Positions 35,489-44,451 of a stretch of 64,000 nucleotides of DNA are shown here, in pieces. Position 1 is the stretch's first letter. Every line of letters starts with the position of its first letter. This DNA is from Ilumatobacter fluminis (GTDB taxonomy: Bacteria; Actinomycetota; Acidimicrobiia; Acidimicrobiales; Ilumatobacteraceae): contig NZ_SOAU01000001.1 in the NCBI RefSeq assembly GCF_004364865.1, forward strand, positions 1,798,001 to 1,862,000. The letters are read 5' to 3'. Position numbers and translations under genes: made by a program. The notes below the pieces were generated by a model. The model saw nothing but the letters and a program-made list of their open reading frames with translations. It did not search any database and was not told the DNA's origin.

Positions 35489-36181
35489 TCAGCCGAGCTG
35501 TTCGTGGAGGAACGCCGTGGCCTGTGGCCAGATCTGGTCGTAGAGGTCCTGGTCCTGGGTGCCGAGGGCGTTGTGCGGGGCCATGAACGCGTGGCCCGAG
35601 CCGGGGTGCACGGTGAGGGTGGCATCGACGCCGACTCGTCGGAGCTCGGCTTCGAGTTCGGCCGCTGCGGCGGGCGGGAAGAAGTCGTCGTGTTCGGCCA
35701 TGTGGCCCCGGATGACCGCCGTGATGGTGCTGTAGTCGGGCTGGTCGTCGCCGGTGGGGAACCCGTAGAACGGCACCACGGCCGACACCGCATCGGGCCG
35801 CTCGGCGGCGAGGATGAAGCTGAGCATCCCGCCCATGCAGAACCCCATCACGCCGACGCCGTCACTCGTCGTGTCGTCGTGGCCGGCGAGGAAGTCGACG
35901 GCGCCGCTCATGTCGCGCGCTGCTCGGTCGATCGGCAGGTTCGTCATCAGTTCGCCGGCCTTGTCCATCTCGGTGTGGCCCGCCAGTTCGCCGTGGTAGA
36001 GGTCGGGGGCCAGGGCGAGGAATCCGGCAGCCGCGAGGCGGTCGGCCATCTCCTTGATGCCCGAATCGAGACCCCACCACTCCTGCACCACGATCACGCC
36101 GGGGCCGGAGCCTCCGGCGGGAGCGGCCAGGTAGCCGCGTGCCGTCGAACCGTTGCTTGCGAATTCCACCATCGAACCCAT
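35489..36181 (-). CDS. Dienelactone hydrolase family protein
   Basis: Alpha/beta hydrolase of 230 residues in the carboxymethylenebutenolidase family, which opens dienelactones in chloroaromatic breakdown. GPGVIVVQEWWGLDSGIKEMADRLA, GFLALAPDLYHG, GVGVMGFCMGGMLSF (nucleophile Cys), AEHDDFFPP (Asp) and GSGHAFM (His) give a complete Cys-Asp-His triad. ATG 36181 has TACGTT 6 nt upstream (36188-36193), supporting this start over ATG 36172. It is divergent from the SRPBCC gene. Confidence 0.9.
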   Translation of the reverse strand: MGSMVEFASNGSTARGYLAAPAGGSGPGVIVVQEWWGLDSGIKEMADRLAAAGFLALAPDLYHGELAGHTEMDKAGELMTNLPIDRAARDMSGAVDFLAGHDDTTSDGVGVMGFCMGGMLSFILAAERPDAVSAVVPFYGFPTGDDQPDYSTITAVIRGHMAEHDDFFPPAAAAELEAELRRVGVDATLTVHPGSGHAFMAPHNALGTQDQDLYDQIWPQATAFLHEQLG

Positions 36182-36187
36182 ACCCAC

Positions 36188-36235
36188 AACGTACGACGGG
36201 GTCGGGGCTCGCGTCGAGCGGGCGGCGACTAGCGT
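36188..36235. promoter_or_regulatory. Divergent leaderless promoters (DLH / SRPBCC)
   Basis: TACGTT on the minus strand (36188-36193) stands 6 nt from ATG 36181, and TAGCGT on the plus strand (36230-36235) stands 7 nt from GTG 36243. No ribosome sites lie between. The two hexamers fix both starts. Confidence 0.55.
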
Positions 36236-36242
36236 GGCCGCC

Positions 36243-36632
36243 GTGGACGACGTCGATCTCGAGTTCGAGCTTCCGGCACCGTCCGACGTCGTATTCGAGT
36301 ACCTGACCCGGATCGACTTGCTGACGACGTGGTGGCCCACCGGCGGCCGCACCGATCCTCGCGAAGGCGGCGAGTACGTCCTCGAGTGGGACGGACCCGG
36401 CGTGACGCTGCGCGGCCGCTACGTCGTCGTCGACCCACCCGCTCGGCTGCAGTTCACGTGGTCGTGGGATCACGACGACGACGAGAGCGTGGTGTCGATC
36501 GAACTGATGTCGTCGTCGGTCGACTCGACGTCGATGCGGATCCGCCAGACCGCATCGTCGGTCGAGGAGCGTGACGGCTACGTCGAGGGCTGGACGCACT
36601 TCGTCGGCCGCCTCGCCGAACGTCTGCGCTGA
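36243..36632 (+). CDS. SRPBCC (AHSA1/polyketide-cyclase-like) protein
   Basis: A 129-residue START-fold protein: VFEYLTRIDLLTTWWP, GGEYVLEWDGPGVTLRGRYV, VDPPARLQFTWSWD and the terminal helix GYVEGWTHFVGRLAERL. This is the AHSA1/SRPBCC pattern, hydrophobic ligand binding with no fixed function. GTG 36243 is the leaderless start; the in-frame ATG 36153 would run into the divergent gene. The partner is unknown. Confidence 0.85.
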   Translation: MDDVDLEFELPAPSDVVFEYLTRIDLLTTWWPTGGRTDPREGGEYVLEWDGPGVTLRGRYVVVDPPARLQFTWSWDHDDDESVVSIELMSSSVDSTSMRIRQTASSVEERDGYVEGWTHFVGRLAERLR

Positions 36633-36682
36633 ACCTGATCGACCCGGCTGCCCCCGGGCGCCGTGTGCGAAGCTCGACGGCG

Positions 36683-38662
36683 ATGTCGACACCACGAGTG
36701 CTCTGGTCACCCAGCGACGATGCCCGCAGCGCCACGGCGCTCGGCCGGTTCGCCGACGAATGCGAACGACGCTCCGGGCGCCGGTTCGCCGACTACGGCG
36801 ATCTCTGGCGGTGGTCGACGAGCGACGGGTTGGAGGACTGTTGGGCGGCCGTGTGGGACCGGTTCGAGGTCGTCTCGGCGACACCGTACGAGGCCGTGCT
36901 CGACTCGCGATCGATGCCCGGCGCGCGCTGGTTCCCCGGCGCCCGGCTCAACTACGCCGAACACATCTGCCGGGTGGCAGCCGAGCGACCCGACGCCGTG
37001 GCCCTCGTCGGGGTTTCCCAGTCGCGCGAGCGGGTCGAGCTGACGTGGACCGACCTCGTCGAACAGGTGCGGCTCGCCCGCGCGGGCCTGGCTCGACTCG
37101 GCGTCGGCCGGGGCGACCGGGTCGCGGCCTACCTGCCGCACGTGCCGGAGACGATCGTGGCCTTCCTGGCGGCGAGCAGCCTCGGCGCGATCTGGACGTC
37201 GTGCGCGCCCGAGTTCGGTGTGCAGGCGGTGCTCGATCGGTTCCGGCAGGTCGAGCCGACCGTGCTGCTCGCGGTCGACGGCTACCGGTACGGCCGGCGT
37301 GACGTGTCGCGAGTCGATGAGCTCGCCGCGATCCGCGAGGGGCTGCCGTCGGTCGCTGCCACCGTGCACGTTCCGTACCTGCCGGGCACGCCACCGCCGT
37401 CCGACGTCGTGGCGTGGCGCGAGCTGCTCGCGGACGACCCGGCCCCGCTCGAGTTCGAACACGTCGTTCCCGAGCACCCGCTGTACGTCCTCTACTCGTC
37501 GGGCACCACCGGCCTCCCGAAGCCGATCGTCCACGGGCACGGCGGCATCCTGCTCGAGCATCTCAAGACGATCGGGCTCCACGCCGACATGACCGCCGGC
37601 GACGTCTTCTTCTGGTTCACCACGACCGGCTGGATGATGTGGAACTACCTCGTGTCGGGTCTGCTCCTCGGCGCCCGCGTCGTCACGTTCGACGGAGACC
37701 CGAATCACGCCGGGCCCTCGACGCTCTGGCAGCTCGCCGCCGACGAGCAGGTCACCTGGTTCGGCGGCGGCGCGCCGTACTACTCGGCCTGTCAACGTGC
37801 CGGTCTCCGCCCGTCGAGCGAGTTCGACTTGTCTCGGATCCGTGCGATCGGTTCGACCGGCGCGCCGTTGCCGGCCGAGGCGTTCGCCTGGATCTACGAG
37901 CACGTGTCGGACGACGCATTGCTGTCGCCGATCTCGGGTGGCACCGACGTCTGCTCGGCGTTCGTCGGTGGGAGTCCGCTGACGCCCGTGTGGGAGGGCG
38001 AGATCCCGTGCAGCTACCTGGGTGCCGCGGTGGCCGCGTTCGACGAGAACGGGCAGCCCGTCGTGGGCGGGCAGGGCGAGCTGGTGATCACGCAGCCGAT
38101 GCCGTCGATGCCGGTCGGCTTCTGGGGCGACGACGACGGATCGCGCTATCGCGCGTCGTACTTCGAGCACTTTCCGGGCGTGTGGCGCCACGGCGACTGG
38201 ATCACGATCACCGAGCGCGGGAGTTGTGTGATCAGTGGTCGGTCCGACGCGACGCTGAACCGGGGTGGCGTCCGCGTCGGCACGGCCGAGATCTACCGGG
38301 TGGTCGAGGGCGTCGACGGTGTCGTCGACAGCCTCGTCGTGCACCTCGAGGGCGACGGCGCCGACGATCCGGGCGAGCTCGTCCTGTTCGTCACCCTCGC
38401 CGACGGGGTCGACCTCGACGACGACATGACCGCCACGATCCGGACGACCGTCCGCTCGGGGCTGTCGCCGCGACACGTTCCCGACCGCGTCCACCAGGTG
38501 CGGGCCGTGCCGACGACGTTGAGCGGCAAGAAGCTCGAGCTCCCCGTCAAGAAGGTGCTGCTCGGCGTCGACCCGGGCGAAGCGGCGAGTCGCGGCGCCT
38601 TGAAGGACCCGGCGGCGTTCGACGAGATCGTCGAACTCGCCCGTCGCTTGCGCTCCACCTGA
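36683..38662 (+). CDS. Acetoacetyl-CoA synthetase
   Basis: Adenylate-forming enzyme of 659 residues that makes acetoacetyl-CoA from acetoacetate, for ketone or polyester metabolism. ARWFPGARLNYAEHI near residue 80 is the acetoacetyl-CoA and acetyl-CoA synthetase N-terminal block. YSSGTTGLPKPIVHGHG near 270 is the P-loop, and FFWFTTTGWMMWN is diagnostic. SPISGGTDVCSAFVGG and WRHGDWITITERGSCVISGRSD follow, and the C-terminal Lys lies in SGKKLELPVKKVL. An in-frame GTG at 36665 is an alternative start. Its end contains the -35 of the next promoter. Confidence 0.9.
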   Translation: MSTPRVLWSPSDDARSATALGRFADECERRSGRRFADYGDLWRWSTSDGLEDCWAAVWDRFEVVSATPYEAVLDSRSMPGARWFPGARLNYAEHICRVAAERPDAVALVGVSQSRERVELTWTDLVEQVRLARAGLARLGVGRGDRVAAYLPHVPETIVAFLAASSLGAIWTSCAPEFGVQAVLDRFRQVEPTVLLAVDGYRYGRRDVSRVDELAAIREGLPSVAATVHVPYLPGTPPPSDVVAWRELLADDPAPLEFEHVVPEHPLYVLYSSGTTGLPKPIVHGHGGILLEHLKTIGLHADMTAGDVFFWFTTTGWMMWNYLVSGLLLGARVVTFDGDPNHAGPSTLWQLAADEQVTWFGGGAPYYSACQRAGLRPSSEFDLSRIRAIGSTGAPLPAEAFAWIYEHVSDDALLSPISGGTDVCSAFVGGSPLTPVWEGEIPCSYLGAAVAAFDENGQPVVGGQGELVITQPMPSMPVGFWGDDDGSRYRASYFEHFPGVWRHGDWITITERGSCVISGRSDATLNRGGVRVGTAEIYRVVEGVDGVVDSLVVHLEGDGADDPGELVLFVTLADGVDLDDDMTATIRTTVRSGLSPRHVPDRVHQVRAVPTTLSGKKLELPVKKVLLGVDPGEAASRGALKDPAAFDEIVELARRLRST

Positions 38663-38714
38663 CGAAACGGTACCGTTTCGAACGAAACGCTGACGTTTCG
38701 TTCGAGGAGGACCC
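38648..38714 (+). promoter_or_regulatory. DHA2 exporter promoter with two palindromic operators
   Basis: TTGCGC (38648-38653) and TACCGT (38671-38676) are separated by 17 nt, a good -35/-10 pair. A perfect 18-bp palindrome cgaaacggtaccgtttcg (38663-38680) covers the -10. An overlapping one with 11-bp arms around ctga (38679-38704) covers the start region; its arms are cgaacgaaacg. GAGGAGGA lies just before GTG 38715. This fits autorepression by the TetR protein encoded downstream. Confidence 0.8.
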
Positions 38715-40253
38715 GTGACCGACACCGTTTCCGACATCCCGCTGCACGAACGGCCCGAGATCCACGCGCGCCGCTGGTTCCTGCTCGGCGTCATGTGCCT
38801 CAGCCTCGTGATGGTCGTCATGGCCGTGTCGGGCCTCAACGTCGCGATCCCGTCGCTCCAGCGCGATCTGGACGCCACGGCGACCGACCTGCAGTGGATC
38901 GTCGACGCCTACGCGATCGTGTTCGCCGGCCTGCTGCTGAGCGCCGGCGCGATCGGCGACCGGTTCGGCCGCAAGCGGGCGTTGATGGCCGGGCTCGCCG
39001 TGTTCGCCGCCGGATCGCTGATCGGCGCCCTGGCCGACACCTCGAACCAGGTCATCGTGTCGCGTGCCGTCTCCGGGATCGGGGCGGCATTCATCATGCC
39101 GGCCACCCTGTCGTTGCTCACGGCCATCTTCCCGCCCCACGAGCGTGGCAAGGCGATCGCGGTGTGGGCCGGGTTCGCCGGCGCCGGAGGCGCGCTCGGC
39201 CCGCTCCTCGTGGGGTTCCTGCTCACCGGGTGGTGGATCTTCCCCTCGTTCTGGTGGGGATCGGCCTTCGTGGTGAACGCCGTGACCCCGGTCCTCGTCC
39301 TCGTCGTGGTCGCCGTCTTCGCCCCACGGAGCAAGGACGACGAGGCCACGCCCCTCGACCCGGTCGGCGCCGTGCTCTCCCTGTTCGGCATCGCAGCGCT
39401 GCTGTTCGGCATCATCGAGGGTCCCGAACGCGGCTGGACCGACGGGTTGGTGGTCGGCGGGTTCGTCGTCGGCATCGGGTTGCTGATCGGGTTCGTGCTG
39501 TGGGAACGGCGAGCCACGCACCCGATGCTGCCGATGGAGTACTTCCGCGCCCGACCGTTCTCGACCGGCACCGGCATCATCACGCTCGGCTTCATGGTGA
39601 TGTTCGGCTTCTTCTTCCTCATCACCCAGTACTTCCAGTTCGTCAAGGGGTACTCACCGCTGCGCGCGGGCGTCGCAACGCTGCCGTTCGCCTTCACCAT
39701 GATCGTCATGTCGCCACGCAGCGATGCGATGGTGCGACGCGTCGGCATGAACCGGGTCGTCGCCGGCGGCTTCACGTCGATGGCGATCGGGTTCGTCGTG
39801 TTGGGATTCGTGCGACCCGACACGCCGTACCTCGTCATCGCGGGCGCCCTCGTGTTGCTCGCCGGCGGCATGGCCGTGACGATCGCGCCGGCGACGGGGG
39901 CGATCATGTCGTCGGTGCCGCTCAACAAGGCCGGCATCGGGTCAGCGGTCAACGACACGACGCGCGAGTTCGGCGGGGCGCTCGGCATCGCCGTGCTCGG
40001 CAGCATCGTCGCCTCGCAGTACCGATCGAGTTTCGATTCGAGTGGTCTGCCGCCCGAGGTCGCCGAGGCCGCTGGTGAGTCGGTCGGTGCGGCCGTCGGC
40101 ATCGGTACCGAACTCGACGGCGACGTCGGCGGCTCGCTGGTCGCGCAGGCCGGCGTCGTGTTCACCGACGCGGTCAACGTCGCCTTCTTCGTCTCGGCCG
40201 TCATCGCGATCGTCACCGGCGGTGTCGTCTATGCGGTGGGGAAGCGCCCGTGA
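38715..40253 (+). CDS. MFS drug exporter, DHA2 (EmrB/QacA) family
   Basis: A 512-residue carrier with about fourteen helices. LNVAIPSLQRDL (motif D1-like), WIVDAYAIVFAGLLLSAGAI, GDRFGRKRALMAG (motif A) and GAAFIMPATLSLLTAIFPPHERGKA (split motifs B/C) are DHA2 features. It probably exports toxic amphipathic compounds by proton antiport. GTG 38715 follows a strong ribosome site. It overlaps the TetR gene by GTGA (4 nt), so the two form an operon with a double palindromic operator in front. Confidence 0.93.
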   Translation: MTDTVSDIPLHERPEIHARRWFLLGVMCLSLVMVVMAVSGLNVAIPSLQRDLDATATDLQWIVDAYAIVFAGLLLSAGAIGDRFGRKRALMAGLAVFAAGSLIGALADTSNQVIVSRAVSGIGAAFIMPATLSLLTAIFPPHERGKAIAVWAGFAGAGGALGPLLVGFLLTGWWIFPSFWWGSAFVVNAVTPVLVLVVVAVFAPRSKDDEATPLDPVGAVLSLFGIAALLFGIIEGPERGWTDGLVVGGFVVGIGLLIGFVLWERRATHPMLPMEYFRARPFSTGTGIITLGFMVMFGFFFLITQYFQFVKGYSPLRAGVATLPFAFTMIVMSPRSDAMVRRVGMNRVVAGGFTSMAIGFVVLGFVRPDTPYLVIAGALVLLAGGMAVTIAPATGAIMSSVPLNKAGIGSAVNDTTREFGGALGIAVLGSIVASQYRSSFDSSGLPPEVAEAAGESVGAAVGIGTELDGDVGGSLVAQAGVVFTDAVNVAFFVSAVIAIVTGGVVYAVGKRP

Positions 40254-40828
40254 CCGAGCCGACCGACCGTGCCAACCCGCGGGTCGAGCGGACACGGATC
40301 GCGATCCTCGAGGCGACCCTCGATGAACTCGCCGAGGTCGGCTACGGCTCGTTGACCATCGAGTCGGTGGCCAAGCGCGCCGGGGCCAGCAAGGCGACGA
40401 TCTACCGGCACTGGGAGGGCAAGCTCGACCTGTTCGCCGACGCCGTCTCGACCCTCAAGGCGATGCCGCAGTACGTCGAGTCGGACGACCGGTACGAGTC
40501 GATCGTGGCGTTCGTCGAGGCGATCGCCGAGCACATCGCGCACGGTCGGTTCGCGGCGTGCATCCCGGCGCTGATCGAGGCGAGCGTCACCGATCCGGCA
40601 GTGCGAGAGTTCCACGTGCGCACATCGGCCGAGCGGCAGGCCTACGGAGCGCAGGTGCTCGAGGCGGCGCGTGCGGCCGGCCACCTTGCCGACGACGTGG
40701 ACGTGATGGCGATGACCGAGCGGCTCGTCGCCCCGCTGTTCTTCCGTCGCATGATGGCCGCCGAACCGTTTCCGGTCGCCGACGTCCGGCCACTCGTCGA
40801 CGCCGTCCTCGGACCGCACTGGCGCTGA
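40250..40828 (+). CDS. TetR-family repressor of the DHA2 exporter
   Basis: A 192-residue regulator: LTIESVAKRAGASKATIYRHWEGK (helix-turn-helix near 27-50) then a helical TetR_C domain. It is the second gene of the exporter operon (GTGA overlap). It probably binds the palindromes at 38663-38704 and releases them on binding the exported drug or substrate. The operator half-site should be cgaaacg. Confidence 0.9.
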   Translation: MTEPTDRANPRVERTRIAILEATLDELAEVGYGSLTIESVAKRAGASKATIYRHWEGKLDLFADAVSTLKAMPQYVESDDRYESIVAFVEAIAEHIAHGRFAACIPALIEASVTDPAVREFHVRTSAERQAYGAQVLEAARAAGHLADDVDVMAMTERLVAPLFFRRMMAAEPFPVADVRPLVDAVLGPHWR

Positions 40829-40858
40829 AGGCCGCACCGACGGCCGCAGTGTGCGCCG

Positions 40859-40865
40859 ATACGCT
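40859..40865 (+). promoter_or_regulatory. Leaderless -10 hexamer of the M24 peptidase gene
   Basis: TACGCT at 40860-40865 lies 7 nt before GTG 40873, with no ribosome site. It supports this start against an upstream in-frame codon. Confidence 0.5.
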
Positions 40866-40872
40866 CGGCGGT

Positions 40873-41982
40873 GTGACTTCGATCTATCTCGACCGTCTCG
40901 ACCGGGTCCGCACCGCCATGACCGAGCAGGGCGTCGATGCGCTGCTGCTGTCGGTCGGTCACGACCTGCCGTACCTCACCGGCTATCAGGCAATGCCGCT
41001 CGAACGGCTCACCCTGTTGGTCGTGCCGCGGGATGGCGACGCCACCATGTTGATCCCGCGGCTCGAGGCTCCTCGGGTCGACGCACAGCCCGGCGTGTTC
41101 GAACTCCAGCCGTGGAACGAGACCGACGACCCGACGGAGCTGGCCGCGAGCCTCATCCCGGGTGCGTCGAAGATCGCCGTCGGCGACCAGATGTGGGCCC
41201 GCTTCCTGGTCGAGCTGCTCCCGCACCTGCCGGGCGCCGAGTACCGCCGGGCGGTCGACGTGGTCGGGCCGCTCCGCATGGTCAAGGATCAGGCGGAGAT
41301 CGACGCGCTTGCCGCGGCCGGCGCTGCCGTCGACCGCATCGCGGCCGACCTGCAGTCGGGTGCGATCCCGCTGGTCGGCCGCACCGAGGCCGACGTCTCG
41401 GCCGAACTGTCGGCTCGGATCATCGCCGAGGGACACCAGAAGGTGAACTTCGCCATCGTCGCTGCCGGCGAGAACGCCGCCAGTCCGCACCACCACGCCG
41501 GATCACGGGTGATCCGGGAGCGCGAGATCGTGCTGTGCGACTTCGGTGGGACGATGAACGGGTACTGCTCCGACATCACCCGGTGCGTGTTCACCGGCGA
41601 CGTCGCCGCCGACGCTCCCGACATCGCGGAGGCGTACGCCGTGCTCCACGAGGCCCAGTCGGCTGCGGTCGCGGCGGCGACCGTCGGCACGCCCTGCCAA
41701 GACATCGACCGGGCCGCCCGGCAGGTGATCGCCGACGCCGGCTACGGCGAGTACTTCGTCCATCGCACCGGCCACGGCATCGGCCTGGAGGAGCACGAAG
41801 ACCCCTACATCGTCGAAGGCAACGCGACACCGCTCGCCGCCGGTCACGCCTTCAGCGTCGAGCCCGGCATCTACGTGCCCGACCGGTGGGGGATGCGCCT
41901 CGAAGACATCGTCGTCGCGACCGACGACGGGCCGCGTCCGACCAACACGGTCGATCACGGTCTGCACGACGTCGTCGCCTGA
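40873..41982 (+). CDS. Xaa-Pro peptidase (M24 family)
   Basis: Metallopeptidase of 369 residues. The N-terminal creatinase-like domain (about 1-135) is followed by a pita-bread domain with the metal ligands: DFGGTMNGYCSDITR (two Asp), HRTGHGIGLEEHE (His), FSVEPGIYVP (Glu) and MRLEDIVVA (Glu). All five ligands are present, so it should be an active Xaa-Pro dipeptidase or aminopeptidase. The GTG start is leaderless. Confidence 0.92.
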   Translation: MTSIYLDRLDRVRTAMTEQGVDALLLSVGHDLPYLTGYQAMPLERLTLLVVPRDGDATMLIPRLEAPRVDAQPGVFELQPWNETDDPTELAASLIPGASKIAVGDQMWARFLVELLPHLPGAEYRRAVDVVGPLRMVKDQAEIDALAAAGAAVDRIAADLQSGAIPLVGRTEADVSAELSARIIAEGHQKVNFAIVAAGENAASPHHHAGSRVIREREIVLCDFGGTMNGYCSDITRCVFTGDVAADAPDIAEAYAVLHEAQSAAVAAATVGTPCQDIDRAARQVIADAGYGEYFVHRTGHGIGLEEHEDPYIVEGNATPLAAGHAFSVEPGIYVPDRWGMRLEDIVVATDDGPRPTNTVDHGLHDVVA

Positions 41983-42009
41983 TCGGCGACCCGCGCAGTC
42001 AGGAGCGGC

Positions 42010-42624
42010 TCAGGAATCGGCGACCGTCGGGGCGACGTCGAGTGACGTCAACTCGATCGTGCCGTCGGCGCCGATGTAGCGGGCGAGCATCCCCTGGTCG
42101 AGTGCGCAGTAGCTGACGGTGCCCACGGCCTCGACCGAGCTCGGCAGCTTGATCGCGACACACACCGCCGACTGGCCGGCGATCGTGTCGGTGGTGCCGG
42201 TGCTGGTGCCGATCCGTCGGGCCGCGTCGGTGACGAGACGTTGGCGAGCCGATGACTCCCAGAACCGGTGGGTGATCCCGAGGTTGCTCACGTAGGCGTC
42301 GTTGGCGCCGTCGGTGCAGTCGTCGGCTCGACACGTGGTCGTGTTGCCGGCGGGGTCGGTCGTGTAGGTGACGTCGCCGATCTGTGTCGTCACCGTGCCG
42401 CCTTCGGAGGTGATCGTGGCCACGGTCGAGTCGGTGGACGACGAGGGTGTGATTGAGTACGTCGCCGTGAAGTCGACCACCGGGCTGCGCTCGAGTCGTT
42501 CGGCGACCGTCTGGGTCGCCGAGTCGGTGATGACGTCGGCGGCCTCGAGCGTCGGCCGCTCGCCGAGTGCACAGCCGCTCAGCGCGACGAGCGCGAGCAG
42601 GAGGGGAGTGGCACGGCGCAACAT
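42010..42624 (-). CDS. Predicted lipoprotein of unknown function
   Basis: Exported 204-residue lipoprotein. MLRRATPLLLALVALSGCALG is a clean signal with LSGC lipobox (Cys 18). The mature part contains TATYSITPSSS, a Thr-rich section and TCRADDCTDGAND, a possible disulfide, and YCALDQGMLARYIGAD. No family is recognised. TAGGCT lies 9 nt before ATG 42624, divergent from the next gene. Confidence 0.75.
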   Translation of the reverse strand: MLRRATPLLLALVALSGCALGERPTLEAADVITDSATQTVAERLERSPVVDFTATYSITPSSSTDSTVATITSEGGTVTTQIGDVTYTTDPAGNTTTCRADDCTDGANDAYVSNLGITHRFWESSARQRLVTDAARRIGTSTGTTDTIAGQSAVCVAIKLPSSVEAVGTVSYCALDQGMLARYIGADGTIELTSLDVAPTVADS

Positions 42625-42633
42625 GTCGGCGTC

Positions 42634-42658
42634 AGCCTACGGTGCGCGCCGGTACCCT
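42634..42658. promoter_or_regulatory. Divergent leaderless promoters
   Basis: TAGGCT (minus, 42634-42639) is 9 nt from ATG 42624; TACCCT (plus, 42653-42658) is 8 nt from GTG 42667. The whole 42-bp gap is therefore two facing -10 regions. Confidence 0.5.
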
Positions 42659-42666
42659 GCTCCGAC

Positions 42667-43548
42667 GTGATCCAGCTCGACGCCGCGACCGTGCTCCTCC
42701 AGTGGGCCGTGGGTGGCATGGCGTTCTGCTGGTTCACCACCCGGCGCCGTGTGATCGGCGTCGGCTACGGCTGGTTGCTGCGGGGCACCTATCTCGCGCT
42801 CGCCGCGCTGTCGCTCGTGATCGCACTGCGGTACGGCACGGTGCCGTTGCGGGAGGTGTCGACGGTCGGGGTGATGATCGCCATCGTCGTCGCCATCGTC
42901 GTGTCGGTGCAGCGCCGCGACGTCGGCGTCAGTGGCCAGCGGGCCGAGCACGATCGCCGCACCGAACGGGTGGCGGCGATGACCGGCATCGAGCGGGCCG
43001 GGCGAACCGACGACGACCCCGACACCGAGGTCGGCGCCGAGTTCCCGCCGATCCTCGACCTGATTCCTGCCCTGATCGGCATCGTCGGCCTGCTCGCCGC
43101 CGCGGTCGACGCTGCCCCCGACGGTGGCAGCGACATCGCCCTGTCGATCCTCCGGACGCTGGCGGGCGCCGCCTTCCTCGGATGCGTCACCGACGCCATG
43201 CTGCTCGGCCACTGGTACCTGGTGCAGCCCGGTCTCCCGCGCAAGCTGCTCAACGAGATCGTCACCGCGCTCGGCTGGATCTGGCCGATCGAGGTCATCT
43301 CGCTGCTGTTGCCGGTCGGCATGATCAGCGTGTTCACCGGCGAGGTCGACGACGGCTGGAACGGCACCCTCGGATGGTTCTGGGCGGCCAGCGCCGTCAC
43401 GACGATCGTCTTGGTGTTCGTCACGAAGGCGGCCCTCAAGGAGCGGCAGTACTCGGCAGTGATGGCTGCGACCGGGCTGCTGTATCTCGCCATCCTCACC
43501 GCCTTCGGCACCGATCTGGTCGCCCGAGCCGTCCTCGACGCCGGCTGA
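42667..43548 (+). CDS. Multi-pass membrane protein of unknown function
   Basis: A 293-residue protein with about seven to eight predicted helices: LLQWAVGGMAFCWFTTR, YLALAALSLVIALRYG, VGVMIAIVVAIVVSV, LIPALIGIVGLLAAAV, a histidine-bearing helix DAMLLGHWYLVQPGL, and two or three at the C-terminus. No family is recognised with certainty. The HWYLVQPGL motif resembles uncharacterised actinobacterial membrane proteins, but I cannot name one. It begins at the leaderless GTG 42667. Confidence 0.7.
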   Translation: MIQLDAATVLLQWAVGGMAFCWFTTRRRVIGVGYGWLLRGTYLALAALSLVIALRYGTVPLREVSTVGVMIAIVVAIVVSVQRRDVGVSGQRAEHDRRTERVAAMTGIERAGRTDDDPDTEVGAEFPPILDLIPALIGIVGLLAAAVDAAPDGGSDIALSILRTLAGAAFLGCVTDAMLLGHWYLVQPGLPRKLLNEIVTALGWIWPIEVISLLLPVGMISVFTGEVDDGWNGTLGWFWAASAVTTIVLVFVTKAALKERQYSAVMAATGLLYLAILTAFGTDLVARAVLDAG

Positions 43549-43609
43549 GATCGAGCACCACCCGGGCGACCCCTGGTTGAGGGGCGGCCGGAGCGGGCAT
43601 GATGTGGGT

Positions 43610-44431
43610 ATGGCACGTCCGGTCTGGAACGGCACGATCAGCTTCGGTCTGGTGGCGATTCCCATCAAGCTCTTCCACGCAGTGCGGCGGAAGAACATTT
43701 CGTTCAACCAGCTCGACGACCGATCGATGTCGCGCATCCGCTACCAGAAGGTGTCGGCGAGCGACGGCGAGGTCGTCCCCGACGAACACATCGTCAAGGG
43801 CTACGAGGTCTCGAAGGACCGTTACGTCGTCGTCGACCCCGACGAACTCGAACCGTTCCTGCCGTCGGCCACCAAGACGATCGACCTCGAGGAGTTCGTC
43901 GACCTGGAGGAGATCGACCCGGTCTACTTCGACTCGGCGTACTACGTCGCTCCCGGCTCCGACCCGAAGCCGTACGCGCTCCTGGCGCAGGCGATGGAGC
44001 AGGCCGGCAAGGTCGCGATCGGCCGCTTCGTGATGCGCAACAAGCAGTACACGGCGGCCATCCGCGCCGAGGAGGGGCGCCTGGTGATGTCGACCCTCGC
44101 CTACGCGGACGAGGTGGTCGACCCGGACACGATCGAAGAACTGCAGGGGCTCGACGAGATCGACGTGACGAAGAAGGAGCTGGCGATGGCCGAATCGCTG
44201 GTCGACTCGCTCACCGCAGCCTTCGAGCCGGAGAAGTACCACGACGAGTACCGCGAGCAGGTCAGGGAGCTGATCGACAAGAAGGCGGCCGGCGAAGAGT
44301 TCACCGTGCCCGAAGAGTCGCTCGAGAAGCCCAAGGTCGTCGACCTGATGGCGGCACTCGAAGCGAGCGTCGCCAAGGCCAAGGAGGCTCGCGGCGACAC
44401 GACCAAGACCCGCAAGAAGAAGTCGGCCTGA
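43610..44431 (+). CDS. ku: Non-homologous end-joining protein Ku
   Basis: Ring-forming DNA end-binding protein of bacterial NHEJ, 273 residues. MARPVWNGTISFGLVAIPIKL is the standard Ku start, then DEHIVKGYEVSKDRYVVVDPDELE, PYALLAQAMEQAGKVAIGRFVMR, ELAMAESLVDSLTAAFEPEKYHDEYRE. The tail is basic (TTKTRKKKSA), as in actinobacterial Ku. It is followed 20 bp later by a LigD-type polymerase gene. The ATG at 43610 is fixed by the family start. Confidence 0.97.
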   Translation: MARPVWNGTISFGLVAIPIKLFHAVRRKNISFNQLDDRSMSRIRYQKVSASDGEVVPDEHIVKGYEVSKDRYVVVDPDELEPFLPSATKTIDLEEFVDLEEIDPVYFDSAYYVAPGSDPKPYALLAQAMEQAGKVAIGRFVMRNKQYTAAIRAEEGRLVMSTLAYADEVVDPDTIEELQGLDEIDVTKKELAMAESLVDSLTAAFEPEKYHDEYREQVRELIDKKAAGEEFTVPEESLEKPKVVDLMAALEASVAKAKEARGDTTKTRKKKSA

Positions 44432-44451
44432 GCCGACGAGGCCGAGCGACG

